From Jackrogersella multiformis (taxonomy: Eukaryota > Ascomycota > Sordariomycetes > Xylariales > Hypoxylaceae): DNA of 64,000 nt. The stretch spans positions 2,852,001 to 2,916,000 of the forward strand of contig CADCXD010000001.1 in the NCBI GenBank assembly GCA_902806575.1. The letters run 5' to 3'. The notes under the pieces were generated by a model. The model saw nothing but the letters and a program-made list of their open reading frames with translations. It was not told the origin of the DNA and made no database searches. Below are positions 36,421 to 49,100 of the stretch, piece after piece. Made by a program: the position numbers and the translations under genes. Each line of letters starts with the position of its first letter. Position 1 is the first letter of the stretch.

Positions 36421-38973
36421 TTTGGCACGAGGTAATCGGCAGAATCGGGCCTGTGAAATGGCGTAAGTGGATTAATATTTAGAACTGTCGGAAGACAGAG
36501 AAGCGCAGCAGCTCTCGTCTTTCGTCTTTCCTGGTGAGTTGGGATGAACGAGGTTGTTTGGGTTACGCGCTGAGCCTAGGATAGCAATCGAAATAGCCTG
36601 AATAAACAGAACAGTCAGAGGCGGTTACGAAATAAACATGTAGCGATTTCATCGAGACATATCCTTCTTCTGCGTACCTATATAGGTAGGGGTAGGTAAA
36701 AGATCAAGAGAGCAGAGCTCCAGCTACTTAAGTAAGTACCTTTAGTAGGATTTTGGTCGCAAAAATCAAATTGAGCTGAACATTTCTGTCCAACCTAACG
36801 TCTTCCAAAGACCACCAGAGTCAATAATGGGCCAAAGAAGAAGAAACGTAATGACTTTGACTTGATTTGTTTAAGTTGATCACAAGAAAGGGCAGAGGGC
36901 AAAAAGAATGGACTGGAAATCCCCAGGGCCCAAAGGTGAATAGAGTTGCCCCGCAAAGTCAACAGAGCTACCTCCAGTACCACCTGAGAAAGGTGCGTAG
37001 CACCGCCTGACTGCTACTAAGAGGCAGAGAGGTAGGTGACGTTGGAATTTAGGTACTTCTACTAGGTACCGAATTATTTATGGATCGCGATTATCGATAA
37101 AGGTGTCGTAGGTGACACTAGGTTCCTCTTCCAAGAGCCTTTAGGTTTCTGCTGGGTCGCATGAGGTAAGTGGTAGTTCATTGACGGTTTGCAGAAAGAG
37201 CAATCCCCAGATTCTACTCTCCAAATATTTCGGGGATCGTATAATACCTACGGTAAGCACAATGTAGTAATTGTAATTTATTAACTTACCTAGACTTCAA
37301 TAGCCACATATCTAATTCCTAATCTTTACACTTCAATTTTCCGAGACTGTTGAAACACTTCACCCACCTCCTAAGGACTTAGTCTCGAATTCACTCATCG
37401 TTATCAGCAATTATTCCCCTTTGCATGTGATTTGGCCTTTTATTGCCCGCCCGAGTCGTTTATAACCCTATTGTCCCATTATCTCATAGGCGCCTAGGTT
37501 CTCGAGTTACAATTCGTCACAACTCACATATGCCTACCTAGGCACATGTATGTTACCCAGACTGCCAGACAACAGCAGCTAATTGCCTCTGATTCTCTTC
37601 ATTTCGAAGCTGCGTCTTAACGAGTTGCATTAGAGACCAGGCTGAGGCTTGAATATCCTCTTTGGCTCTTAAAGGATCGTAATGATGCTCAGCCACCAGC
37701 CAGCTTCGTGAGGCAACCCAGCTCCCGAGGTCCCAGGAACTACCTGCAGGCGTACATGTATGCCGACCTACCTAAGGTACCTACACTACCTAGGTAGGTA
37801 ATGGGATGAGCCGACGTTCCGGATTCCATACACGGCACGAACGAAACCAGGTTAGCTAATTGCATACCTAGGTAGGTACTTGAGAGTCATCCACAATATT
37901 CAATTCGTTGGCAGCGGGTTATTGGACTGCTCCAATATTGCGGCTGAGCTGCCACCCTAATACCGAAGCGCCCAAAATCATCAGCAATACATTGGTATTG
38001 CGGTGCATAAGCTGCCGTTCTGGACAGATAAAAAAGCATAATCCGGCGAGGCAGGGTGCCTGGCAAGGCTTTCTCCCTTTGGATCACATCGCATCATCTC
38101 ACATTAAATCTCACATTAAATGGTAAGGTAACCTGGGTATGTAAGGTAGACAAACAAGCTGGAGGGTGTTGCCTCAAAACTCAGCCTACTTAGCCATAAC
38201 AGCCATAACTAGAGGTACCTACACTACCTATCGAACCTTGGGCTGCTCGGGTTGTTATTGATATACCTACATATTGACCTGAGCATCTTCTTCTCCAGAT
38301 CTCAACATTCTAAATTTCGAAAACCTTCCAACAATCGTCTTCTTTTTACCTCAGCAGCTCAGGTCATCGAACGATAAGCCAAAAACGCACCGTACCAAAC
38401 AAAAAGACGGGAGGACTCTTCACTCCAATTTTGTAGGAGACGATCGAAATTCAGCTGCTCCCACCCTATCAAGGAGGGTCCATTTTGTCCATCAGGAGGG
38501 GCTTACCCTACCCCATACCTAGTACCTAGGCCTCCATTACGCATAGCACATACATACGCAATACGTACAACGATACGAATACACCGTACCTGTTATCTAG
38601 CGCCGGTCTCCAGACTCCAGACTCCAGTACTAGCGAGAATCGATTCTTCAGGTCTTCTTCAGGTCGTCTTCAGGCCCAATACTACACCCATTTACGTGTA
38701 CACTTTGACCTGCCTAGTACATCCATATCCTTACCGGCATTGTCAACCAGCTGAAGCCTCGAGCCTCGTCTTTCAGAGCCTAAACTTTCGCTTCTTGTTT
38801 CCTGTTTCCTGCTTCTTGCTTATTGTAACCCAAGCATTCTTTCTTATCAATAAAACCTCTTTTAGAAATCCCAATCTCTTCAATTATTAGCTCTGGCGAA
38901 AGTTTCAGACAAACAATCTAGGAAGCCCCTCGCCATCTATCACTTCCTCTCGTCGGTCTTACCCCACGTCGCG
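36421..38973. other. Divergent intergenic region between E2 and CaM-kinase genes
   Basis: A 2.55-kb spacer holding both promoters. No coding sequence is supported; short open frames at 36795-36983 and 37887-38126 are unsupported. It has several CCTAGGTAGGTA elements (37766-37800, about 37865) and short TCCAGACTCCAGAC-type repeats near 38608-38660. A long, pyrimidine-rich leader precedes the kinase start. Confidence 0.5.
37766..37800. repeat. CTACCTAAGGTACCTA...CCTAGGTAGGTA cluster
   Basis: Two back-to-back members of the intergenic palindrome family, one with the variant centre CCTAAGG. Confidence 0.6.
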
Positions 38974-40614
38974 ATGAGTTGTGAGTTTATCTACCTACTA
39001 TGATACTATAATACTATGATACCCTTTCAGGCCCCCCCCCCCCGGCTTAGTTCGAATATGGCTCCCCTCTTTGTTTCCAGGAACAACAACCTAAGCTGTC
39101 TCAGCTATTTCTAGTCACATTCGCTACTTGTCTCAATCATCAAGTTGAACTGTCTAGTGTAAAAATACCACTTCGAAATCTGCAATTTACTAACACACGA
39201 TACCCCTCATAGTCAACGCAATGTTCAGTAGCCTCCGAGGCCAGCCCGAAAGCTACGAGAGGAAAGCGAAGTATAGGTTTGGTCGGACGCTAGGTGCGGG
39301 CACATACGGCATTGTGCGCGAAGCCGACAGCCCCAAAGGCAAGGTTGCCATTAAGATCATACTCAAGAAAAATGTCAAGGGAAACGAGAAAATGGTTTGG
39401 GACGAGCTTGAGATGCTCCAGCGCCTGAAACATCCTCACATTGTTCGCTTTGTGGATTGGTTTGAGTCGAGGGTATGGTCCCCTCCTACGCAATAGCCTA
39501 GATGCGGATACCCTCATACCAACCTGAGCTGACTCCAGTGTGTGTAGGACAAGTGGTATATCGTCACCGAGCTCGCTACGGGTGGTGAACTTTTTGATCG
39601 CATTTGCGAACAGGGCAAGTTCACGGAGAAGGACGCTTCGCAAACTATCAAGCAGGTCCTGGACGCCGTCGACTATCTCCACGACAGAAATGTAGTGCAC
39701 AGAGGTACGTAGCTGAGATGATTCCCCTCGGCAGCTACCAGGCAGCGGTTTAACAGTTCGAAACTAGATCTCAAGCCCGAGAACCTCCTCTACCTTAGCA
39801 AAGACCCCAACTCCGATTTGGTCTTGGCCGACTTCGGAATTGCAAAGATGCTCGACACCAAAGACGAGGTTCTTACCACAATGGCAGGCTCTTTCGGCTA
39901 CGCGGCACCAGAAGTCATGCTAAAGAAAGGCCACGGCAAACCTGTAGATATGTGGTCTATGGGTGTTATTACATATACTCTGCTCTGCGGTTACTCTCCT
40001 TTCCGCTCCGAGAACCTCCAGGATTTGATTGACGAATGCAGCAATGGAAAGGTTGTCTTCCACGAGCGGTACTGGAGGGATGTTAGTGATGACGCGAAAG
40101 ATTTTATCATGCGCCTCCTACAGCCAGATCCAGATGATAGATGGTCAAGCAAGGTATGTGACTTGGCGTCCTACCGAACCCCGGCAGATTCGTATTAATC
40201 TTCCCACAGCAAGCTCTAAAGCACCCCTGGCTCAGTGGTGAGAATGCTACGGACCACAATTTGCTCCCAGAAATCAAGGCCTACATTGCCAAGGCGCGCC
40301 TTCGCCGTGGCATCGAAATCGTCAAGCTAGCCAATCGTATCGAGGCACTCAAGATCCAAGAAGATGACCCGGAGAATCCTGATTTCGCCGACGGCTCAGT
40401 GGCCGCAGCCGGCCAAGCCCAGTCGCCTGTAGGCAAACCCACCTCGGAGAAGGAGGAGGGCGGTGGTAAGGGCAGACTCACGCGCGCGATGAAAGGCGCC
40501 ATCTTCCGTGAAGTAGTGTTAGCCAAGGTCCGTGAGATGAAGGAGCAAGAACAGACGCTAAAGGTTAAGGAAGAAGTGGAAAAGGAGGCAAAGCGGAAGA
40601 GTTTCCAAAGTTAA
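38974..40614 (+). CDS. Ca2+/calmodulin-dependent protein kinase (CaMKI-like)
   Basis: Ser/Thr kinase that responds to calcium-calmodulin, probably in stress and growth signalling. Exons 38974-38980 (7 nt), 39213-39472, 39548-39704, 39768-40153 and 40210-40614 give 404 residues. The tiny first exon (ATG AGT T) joins to TC AAC GCA ATG, producing MSFNAMFSSLRGQPESY, which matches the conserved start of fungal CaMKs. Intron 1 has a perfect TACTAAC branch. Kinase motifs: GAGTYGIV, Lys50 in VAIK, HRD with Asp142, DFG at 163-165, YAAPEVM, HPWLSG. The C-terminal basic helix (ARLRRGIEIVKLANRIEALK) is a plausible autoinhibitory/calmodulin-binding segment, followed by a GAIFREVVLAKVREMKE tail. A downstream ATG at 39221 would give a protein missing only five residues. 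Confidence 0.95.
39032..39043 (+). repeat. C12 homopolymer inside kinase intron 1
   Basis: A run of twelve C directly after a pyrimidine-rich CTTTCAG. It lies within the intron between the 7-nt exon and exon 2, so that CAG could act as a decoy acceptor. Confidence 0.6.
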
Positions 40615-41892
40615 AGTAAGCATAAGTTGAAGGGTGGACGGTGGCTAGGTACGCGGTTAGATACCCCTTGGTTCCTTGAAAGGGCAGAGAGAATGGAAGA
40701 TATCAGGGTCGGCACATAAAAATTACGTTCACAACTGAGTCATTGCAGTGCATAGCAAGGTCGACAAGGTGAAGGGCCAGGCTACTCACTCTGGGGACTG
40801 TCTGGGTAAGGGAAGGAAGCTCTCATGTGTTTTTTCGCTATGTTCTTTTTTCTTCCAGATATCCGTTTTTGCGTTTGATATATCGGCCCACCGAGCTGCG
40901 TTTCATCATCTGCTATGTCTTCGATTTGTATAGTCTGGCTGTGTATGCCGCGACTGACAGGAAGTAGTACAAGTTGTGCACTGTTTCTCTTCGCTCGGAA
41001 TGTTCAATTTTGAGGAGTGCCTGCAGGTGCTGGTTGAATTCACTATTCTAAGTATTTAGAACACTCGTCTTCCGGGTTAGATCAACGCTTGCGTATTTCA
41101 AGAAGTGCTGTTTTCAAGTAAAGGAACACCATCTAGTTGCTCGTGTAGTATGATAACATATCAAATTACATAACTAGCTACTTGGGAACATAGATATATA
41201 TGTGTGTGTGTGTGTGCGTGTGTGCGAGAGCGTGACTCGTTATCAAGACTCTCGTTTCTCATCTACTCGTTCCATTCGACTAGGAAAGGAATAGATGAAA
41301 GAAGAAAAGAAGGACCATGAGGATCATCATTTCATAATGGTGAGAAATGGCATACATAATAAACACGTAGAGATACATTTCATCGTTTCGTCTTCGTCGA
41401 CGTTTTCTCGTCTCTCCTCCGATTCCTCTTCTGGATTCCTCTTCTGGCGACGTTTGATGTTTTGGTGTAGCCCCGTCTTCCCCTGATTGGGACCATTTCG
41501 CTCTAGCCTTTTCGTTGTTGATTTGGCGGCACGGTGGCTGGCCGGGTATAATAGTTGGTGGCGATGTCGTATCCAAAGAGGAACGACATATTTTAATTTC
41601 TGGTTTCCGTTCCGTCAATTCGAGGATCCCCAACTCCAATGTCGATCCCCTTCCGCTCCCCACAACAGGTTATACAGAAATGTGAAAGGGAAAATATGTT
41701 TAAACAATATACAAAATAAGAATCGAATGCGGGATCATACCACCGTAGGTTTACTTCCCATTTCCAGTACATATACAGGGTCTTGTATCCAGGTAGTAGT
41801 GATACACGTATACATATATGATCAGCGAAGCTGACCAGATTGCGACCCAAATACCCATGCAGGTAAGCTGAGACGCGTCAGAGCAATATATC
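40615..41892. other. Convergent spacer with a GT microsatellite
   Basis: Between the 3' ends of the kinase and the Ser-rich gene. Contains a (GT)n tract at 41200-41224. The 127-codon minus frame (41280-41663) overlaps low-complexity sequence and is not supported. Confidence 0.5.
41200..41224 (+). repeat. (GT)n microsatellite
   Basis: GT dinucleotide run with one GC interruption. Confidence 0.7.
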
Positions 41893-43473
41893 TTATGCTC
41901 CAAGTTCGCCGAGGACCTGCTCTCGCAAGGTCTCATATCGCCGACTATCGAAGCGTTTCCTCTGCCAGCCGCTGGCACGTAAACGCTCGATACGCTGCTG
42001 CAGGGCTTCGTCGTTACAGCGGATCGTCGAGGCAACAGAAGCCGGTCGGCTAATCGCTCTAGGATTATAAGAACTTGGTGAGCCGGCGAAGCTCTCCCGT
42101 GATCCGGGAGTTGCCCACGACGCTGGCTTGTCGTTTGAACTCAAATCTATCCCAATCCCACCAGGAAGAGAGTTCGAGCGGATAAAACGTGCCGGGTGGT
42201 CGGGCGAAGGAGGAATAGGCCAGGCATCCGCTGGGATCGTAGGGGACACCGGTGTGTCGTCGGGTTCGACGAGCAAAGCCTCGATACCATTGCGGTGCCA
42301 TGAGACCTGCAAGCGCAGGGCTGAGAGCTGTGCGCACATCTTATTCACAGATCGCGTTTGCAAAAAGGCATCAAGGTCGAATTTGTCGTCTATAGGATTC
42401 GACTCCTCTGTCGATTGGTTATCGCTAGACGCAAGGCGCTCTATTACTTCCGGCTGAGGCTCCGTTGCTAGTTGGAATTTAGATGGAGGCTCCGGCTTGG
42501 TTTTCTCTGCCGTGAATAAAGGGAGTGTGTTGGAGGCAGAGTCAGAGTGCTGAGAGAGGATATCATCCTCCCATCCTAGTGTTGGACTGTCCGGGCGGAT
42601 ATATGGCTCAGGCTGGAACTCGATGAGATCATTTAACCCGGAGAATGAAACCTTCTTCTTAGCCTTGGCCGTTCGTCGTGGACCTGACTTCGACAAAACT
42701 TCATCTTCGGCTGAGCACACCGATGTCCTGGGCGATGATAACGCTGTGCTTGAAGCCGATGACCGCGCACTAGATAGACCCGGGGAGTGTAGGCCGGAAG
42801 TAGTCGAGCTTGACGACAAGGATTTCATCTTTCCATTTTCCTCTGTAGTCTGAATCAACTCCTCAGCCTTCGCATAGTGTGCTTGAGCATCGCGAAGCAG
42901 CCTTGTGCGATAGTTAGATGAGCACGATAGAGGTCGCGCACACAGCTCGAAAGAGGACGCGGCATAGAAGTGTAGGTAAATCAGGTAAAGAGGTTCCACC
43001 TTTGATGCGTCCTTGATGTTATCAAGAATCTCACAGCACCTTGCTGAGCATGCGCGGTACTTGCGATTGAGATACTTGCGCTTCACCTCATCTATAGCAT
43101 TCTTCCACTCTCCAGAAGTAAACGGGATGATCGGGAGCGTGGCTGGTAGGATAAGAGAGGCACGTCTCGGCGCTCTCAGAGACGGTAAAGATTGTTGCCG
43201 GCGGTGGAATAACGACCGAGGCGGAGGCTGAGAGGAAGACTGAGAGGAAGACTGAGGAGACAGTGAGGCTCTTCGGCCAGTCTCGGTAGAAAAGTTAACA
43301 CTCGATCTACTACCACCCGCAGATGATGGTAGTAACAATGGTATTAGACCACTCATGGTTGCCGTTACTGAATTTGAGCGGTTGCGATGTTGTGATGGTG
43401 AGCCGGTCGTCTTAAGTGAAGCGGGAGTCCGCCTGGTGATATCCATAGATGAATATATCTTCCCCGTCGTCAT
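41893..43473 (-). CDS. Conserved-looking Ser-rich hypothetical protein with TPR-like region and KVSF motif
   Basis: Single exon, 526 residues; I cannot assign a family. Residues 1-110 and 215-260 are Ser/Arg/Pro-rich and probably disordered. Residues 118-210 (GEWKNAIDEVKRKYLNRKYRACSARCCE... DAQAHYAKAEELIQ) form helical hairpins with TPR-like spacing. The motif KKKVSF (272-277) fits the RVxF docking pattern for protein phosphatase 1. A second Ser/Pro-rich stretch precedes a C-terminal helix (DEALQQRIERLRASGWQRKRFDSRRYETLREQVLGELGA). Alternative starts at residues 10 and 40 exist. The C-terminal half has an SPDHPARFIRSNSLPGG segment typical of phosphoregulated proteins. Coding potential is clear because both the length and the composition differ from the flanks. 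Confidence 0.75.
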   Translation of the reverse strand: MTTGKIYSSMDITRRTPASLKTTGSPSQHRNRSNSVTATMSGLIPLLLPSSAGGSRSSVNFSTETGRRASLSPQSSSQSSSQPPPRSLFHRRQQSLPSLRAPRRASLILPATLPIIPFTSGEWKNAIDEVKRKYLNRKYRACSARCCEILDNIKDASKVEPLYLIYLHFYAASSFELCARPLSCSSNYRTRLLRDAQAHYAKAEELIQTTEENGKMKSLSSSSTTSGLHSPGLSSARSSASSTALSSPRTSVCSAEDEVLSKSGPRRTAKAKKKVSFSGLNDLIEFQPEPYIRPDSPTLGWEDDILSQHSDSASNTLPLFTAEKTKPEPPSKFQLATEPQPEVIERLASSDNQSTEESNPIDDKFDLDAFLQTRSVNKMCAQLSALRLQVSWHRNGIEALLVEPDDTPVSPTIPADAWPIPPSPDHPARFIRSNSLPGGIGIDLSSNDKPASWATPGSRESFAGSPSSYNPRAISRPASVASTIRCNDEALQQRIERLRASGWQRKRFDSRRYETLREQVLGELGA

Positions 43474-45211
43474 CCGGTGCTACCTATTAAGCAGTAAGAC
43501 AGCAGCTGAGCCGATCCCGTGGTAACTTCGGTCGATTATGCAGGCTGCCGAGGATTCGGGTAGCACATCAGAACACACCAAGGAATTCTCGAAGGATGAC
43601 ACAACAATGGCGAGATGTCTGTGTAATTATCATCCAAGCTGAGGATATGAGACCGATAGCTGATAATCGATATTCGAATACGACGAGTGACAGTCGAGAC
43701 CCAGGACTGCCTTTCCTTTCTTTTTTAATCGATGCCCTCGAGTCCAACAGTAGAATGACGATTCCAAACAACCCAATGCCGACAGCAATGAGTAAGGTAG
43801 GAACGGAAAAGAACAACCGGGAAATAGATTAATTCTCGGTATATGCTCTCTTTATCAATTCCTATCTCAGCAAGGTTACCTGGTTTCTTCCGAAGTTCCG
43901 AGTTTTAAAGTCGACGAGGCTGTATTATTATTATGATAAATAAGATAAATATTTGGCTGTGGGGCGTCGTGCCGTTGTGAGGCGGCTGGGTGAAAAAGAA
44001 GGGGGGAATGAGATGGTCGACAAGTGCAGGCTGGAGATCTGAAACAACCACGCTCACTTTTTTTTACTCTAGATTCGATCGAGAAAGCAACCTTGGAAAT
44101 ATGAGAGTTTTAAGATGACGACACGGACTCAACCCAAGGTCGCCAGGTTTACGTACTGTACAAAGTATATCCAGAAATAAACTCAGACAAGAAGCAAAGT
44201 GCCGCGCACGAGGAGCAAGGGGATGGGTAGTCCTTGTTGACACAGATGTTGTCAGAAGCAAACGATAGCGCAACGATACTAACCAAAGAAATAAGTATAT
44301 GGTACCCGTGTTCAAGCGAGATAAAATGAAGGTAATAACATTAAACAAGCCAAAGCGTTAGGCAGAGATATCTAGAGAAAGTGTCCGGATATCATGTCTA
44401 TTAATCTTACAATCTCCGGGTACCCACGAGTTGGAAGTTGATCTCTTCTCCCCTTTGAGTCTGGGGTATCGATTATAAATTTGCGTCAAGTGAGGTCAAA
44501 GCATAGCTGCAGGCATCTTCACCAGGAAGCCAGGAAGACAAAAAAATTGCTCGAGCAAACCTTGGATTGGCTGAGTTTATGAGAGGAAATTGATCGACGC
44601 CAGCATGGAAATAAGCAATGCCCTTGAAGGCCGGGGGTGTTTCGAGAGACCCGTTACTCACTAATACATAGAGACCAAACTCGATGTAGTTGTAGGTAAT
44701 GTAAAATACCTAGTCTAGCCAGCCAGTCAGTCTAGTAGTGCCCAGTCTAGATACCTACCTAGCACTAGGTTGCTAGCAAAGCAATTTTGACAAGCAAAGT
44801 TGTCTAGGTGACCAGGTGTCTAAGTGTCTAGATGACTACACTAGGCGAATACCTACTTACCTAGGTAGGTTAGGTATACATATCCAAGCCTTGCCGTCTT
44901 CGTCGATTTTTGTTTCCTCTTCTGTTATCCACTCTTTGCTGCACTCTACGGTGTGTTATACATGCATCAGTGGAATGCAGGAGGCAAGATACCGCAAGAT
45001 ACCCGAATTGTGAGAGTGATCGATTTTCTTGTTGTGGACTGGACTGGACTGGCGCAGCTAAATGGAGTTTGAAAGTTGATGACGAACCAATTAGCGTAGT
45101 GTAACAGCTGCGACACGGTACACTGGAGATCCGAGCGTTAGGAAAAGAGGGTTGGTACCTGGAAAGGGAGGGAATAAGAGGCTTGGGAGGGATACTGAAA
45201 GAGAGAAATAC

Positions 45212-45236
45212 GGGAGAGGGAGAGGGAGAGGGAGGG
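45212..45236 (+). repeat. GGGAGA tandem repeat
   Basis: About four units of GGGAGA on the plus strand; simple sequence expansion. Confidence 0.6.
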
Positions 45237-46105
45237 ATGTGGCCCGGATCATGGATGAGATGAAATTTGTGGCGAGTGGGTGGGTCCCGGGAGCTTGAGA
45301 TTCGTGAAACAGTGTACTTAGGTATGTACCTAGGTGGTATAATACCTAACATCAATTCCAATCACCTAGGTACCTAGTACCTGCCTACATAATACACTAT
45401 CAGTGTAAAAAGAGGCAAGAAGAAGAAGCAAGTGAGAGCTGGCGAGGCAAGAAGTGCCGGGCAGCTCGCAGTGGCAGCGATGACAGCGGGCTGCCTGCCG
45501 CGGCAGCATACTGACATACTACGTACCTTCTTCTTACGTACCTACCTAGCCTAGGTATGTAGTAGTAGCAGAGTAGGTACGCTACGTGCAAGACTGCGCT
45601 AGTTTAGGGTCCGTTCCACCCATGTTTTCCATTGGTCAAGAAGGCAAGTGGTTCGTGCTGTTCGTAGTGATGGTTCCCCTTGCAGGAAATCCTAAATACC
45701 TAATGTATCGAGGCTGCGAGGGTAGAAGCAAGGTTTAATAAAGGTACCCTTTGAATCCCTGCGCAATTTACCGAACACTAAGCTCTACTTCTATCCCAAA
45801 GTGAACCCTTTTTCTCTCCTTTTTGCATCCCACCAACCACGTGAACCACTACACACACTCGATAAAACTCCGAAATCTTCCATGGTAACCAACATAATAT
45901 CTATCTACCAACCTCAGATACCCAGGAGGTAGGTAACAATATACGAACATACTAAACTTCAAGTTCTTTATTAGTCTACATACACTAGGTATTCACAAAA
46001 TACCCCTACTTTTATGTACATACAATACGAAGTGCTTCCAAAGCTCTCCAATGCCATGTCCTATCCTACCTAGGTAAAAATATACCTACATTAGGTATGC
46101 AATAT

Positions 46106-46168
46106 GTAAACAACTAAATCCTAGTGTACTACCTGCACTAGGTATGGAAACAACTAAATCCTAATGTA
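46106..46168 (+). repeat. Direct repeat of about 21 bp, two copies 40 bp apart
   Basis: AAACAACTAAATCCTA followed by GTGTA or ATGTA occurs at 46108-46128 and 46148-46168. The intervening DNA includes an ACTAGGTATG motif, so this is a small tandem duplication of about 40 bp. Confidence 0.55.
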
Positions 46169-49100
46169 GAAACAAACACCTGGAACGCACAGACGAGGAC
46201 GTGGGCAAAGAGAGTTACATCGGGCATCGGCGGTCTAGACATTGACCTCTATATGATCCGAGTCTCTATGAATTCCTTGATCAGAATGTCTAAGCTCCAA
46301 CTGCAATGATACGCCATTACAGGAACACCTCGTCGATAGTTGCACTTGTTGCTGAGTTGCAGCTAACATTATGCACATTATTACATAAGTGGTGATGGTA
46401 ACATCGAGCAACCCATGAACAATCTACATACGCATCTAGGGTCCAGAACCGACGAACGCCGGGGGATTTCTCACGTGTGTCCAGTTCGCCCGACCAAAGG
46501 AAGGCCCCCCTAGTACTAGTCCCAAGGGCCAACACTCTCCTCCCCCGTCTCCCGAGTCCCGTCTCCTCCCACTTTACCAACTCAACCTGAACTTCAAGAG
46601 ACTTGGATACGTAACGACGGTGGGGGGGAGGGGTTTATCAGTGCCGGCATGCTGCATGCTCGAACAACATGCGGGGTCGAAGATTATGTTCTTGGCTGCG
46701 TCGTGATGGCTTCATTAGAGTTCAGATCACACAACCCTTAAATTTTATCTCAGGTTTTGTTTTACCAGGAAGTCTCTTACAGTCTTATAGGTAGTCCCTT
46801 ATTCTACCAACGTCTTGCTGGACCAGGCAAGATTCCACCTATTAGTGAGTTCAGGTTCGATTCCTATCAGCTTCATTGGTATCTCGCTGGCAGCTCAATT
46901 GGTAGATGCTTCCGTAAGTTTGTTCACGCCAATCCGGCATCGCGGTCACTTGACATCATGCTACTACAGGTTAAACATAACGAGATGCTACCTAGGTGAC
47001 TCGAAATTCGGAATCTATCTTGACAATACCCTTCGCGCGTGAAGATCATCAAGAAGAATATCGGCATTGGGTATTTTGGCCGTTGTCTACCTACTAGTAG
47101 TACCTAATAGGGTATGACATGACATTGTTGCAGTAAGTCTGCAAACTCCGTTGCTGAATCACATCACAAGACCGAGTCTGGCGAATGAGCTTGCCTCGTA
47201 GGATACGATCTTGCTTTATGTAAGATTACTGTCCGATGAAGAGTTCGCAGCTTTAGTGTGTTGTCTATTAATTCCTCGATATTCATAATTCCGGCCCCAA
47301 GTCCACTTCAACTTAAGAATCGACACGGCTCCGCCACTTGAAGTGGAGCGTCGGAATATTTGTATGCAATATTATGTATGTATTATGCATGCAGGTTCGC
47401 CTTAGAAACGGACATTATACCATTAGTAGTAGACCGCTTTGACAGAGCGAAGCTAGGAGATTCATAGCGTGGAAGGATTTTGAAACTTTATGGTAAAGTT
47501 GACTTCTATCTCCTTTTTCTATTCTACTATCTCGGGCACTAATAGCTTCTACAATCTCGACATGCAGGTAAATACCTAGGTAGGCAACTATTTCGTCAAA
47601 CTACCTATTACCTACGTACCTAGGTCATAATGGCACCGGCACTACCGTTACCCGCATATGCCGCGGCCTTCCCGAAACGCCATGTCGTTGCTTTTGATGC
47701 CGCGCACAAAGAATAAAAGCGAACAGGCTATCGTTGACCTCAGTGGCTTTGAACTGGCCTAATAATCTTGGCTTTACCTCATAGTCCAACTCTGGCCTAT
47801 CATCGCATTTCTACTAAGCCCTTCATGCGTGTCAGAAATTTCCGGACATGCAGCAACCTTGACACCGGATTCCTACAGCGACACACGGACCTACATGGAT
47901 TATTTCAACTTGAACAGTTGGAATCTTTGCTGCTAGATGCTATCATGTAGGCACTAGGTTCATTATTTCCAGACTTGCTGAGAATTCAACAACCTAGTAT
48001 GTCATCATTTCACCTTGCATGGCTTGTTCAACACAGGCATTTATTTCTATGTGCGTTATTTCCGCTTTGGCAACAATCCGGTTCGATGTTTGATCCTTAC
48101 ACCTCTCTTTATCAAGCTCGAGTCTACCTTCCTGGCCGAGCAAATGTAAAACACATCCATCGTGATTCTATCAGGTGTGGCAGTGGGTTCGGTATCTATA
48201 GTATGTTCTCAGATTCCCCCTATGTCAACAATACATCAGCAGATCTCTCGCATACAACCATTACTCAACCCCATCTGAACTGTGTGACTTCATCTGCATC
48301 TCGGTTCCTAGTAAATCATTCCTTGATAGTAATGGCAACGAAACGCCGAGGCAGAGCGGATAGATCCATCTCTTCCGCTCTTCTGCCCCGCTATAGTCTA
48401 CTATCCTTGGCATATTCCCTACCGAAATGCTTTGATCATTCAAGTCCAAGGGTATGTAGTATAAGTGGGATCTGGCAAGGAGATACAGCCAGACTGCAAG
48501 GCTACGAACTACTGATCCCAGAATGTGCCAGTATGGTTGGCTAGATAATTCCCTGCAGTTCAGGGACTGTTGAGTCTTGACTCTATAATGAGCCTATTAT
48601 GTAATACATTATACCTATCTCTAACTTCATCTTACATAGTGCCTATCGTGATAGTAGCTACCCGTACCAACACGCATACCAAGAGTGCGCAGACTTGAAG
48701 GGTCAGGAAGGTATGAAAACAGAGACACTCAGTCGACGCGAGCGCCGTTCTACAAGCATCGAAGCTTAGAAAACTAGGGAGGTTATGGACACGAACATAC
48801 CACAGCACATCGTGAGATTTATATGTGCCACATTCACATAAAGCAGACAGGTGATAGACTAGGCTAGGCCAAGTTAGATCCCCCTATTCGAGCTATCATA
48901 TTCAACCAAATTTGGTACCTATGTCAAAGCAAGCTTAGGTCATAGAGTATATTTCCTGCTAAGTTAACAACAGTCTAACAACAGTCGTCTATAGCACACA
49001 ACTGACAAAGTTATACATCATACCTAAGCATCCGCGTTTTATGGATGCTTCAGGTCTAGCTACTATCAATCGTTACGAATAGCGATGTTCTTATACCTTT

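Noticed and set aside
44870..45361. 163-codon minus-strand frame
   Set aside because: It runs through the GGGAGA simple repeat and CCTAGGTA motifs; Pro/Ser/Arg bias follows from the low-complexity DNA.
46840..46930. tRNA-like boxes GGTTCGATTCC and GCAGCTCAATTGGTAGA
   Set aside because: They occur in the wrong order (B box before A box) and the D and T arms cannot pair.
47975..48544. 189-codon plus-strand frame
   Set aside because: No domain, no splice or promoter support; a frame of this length can arise by chance in 64 kb of six-frame sequence. Kept only as a search target.
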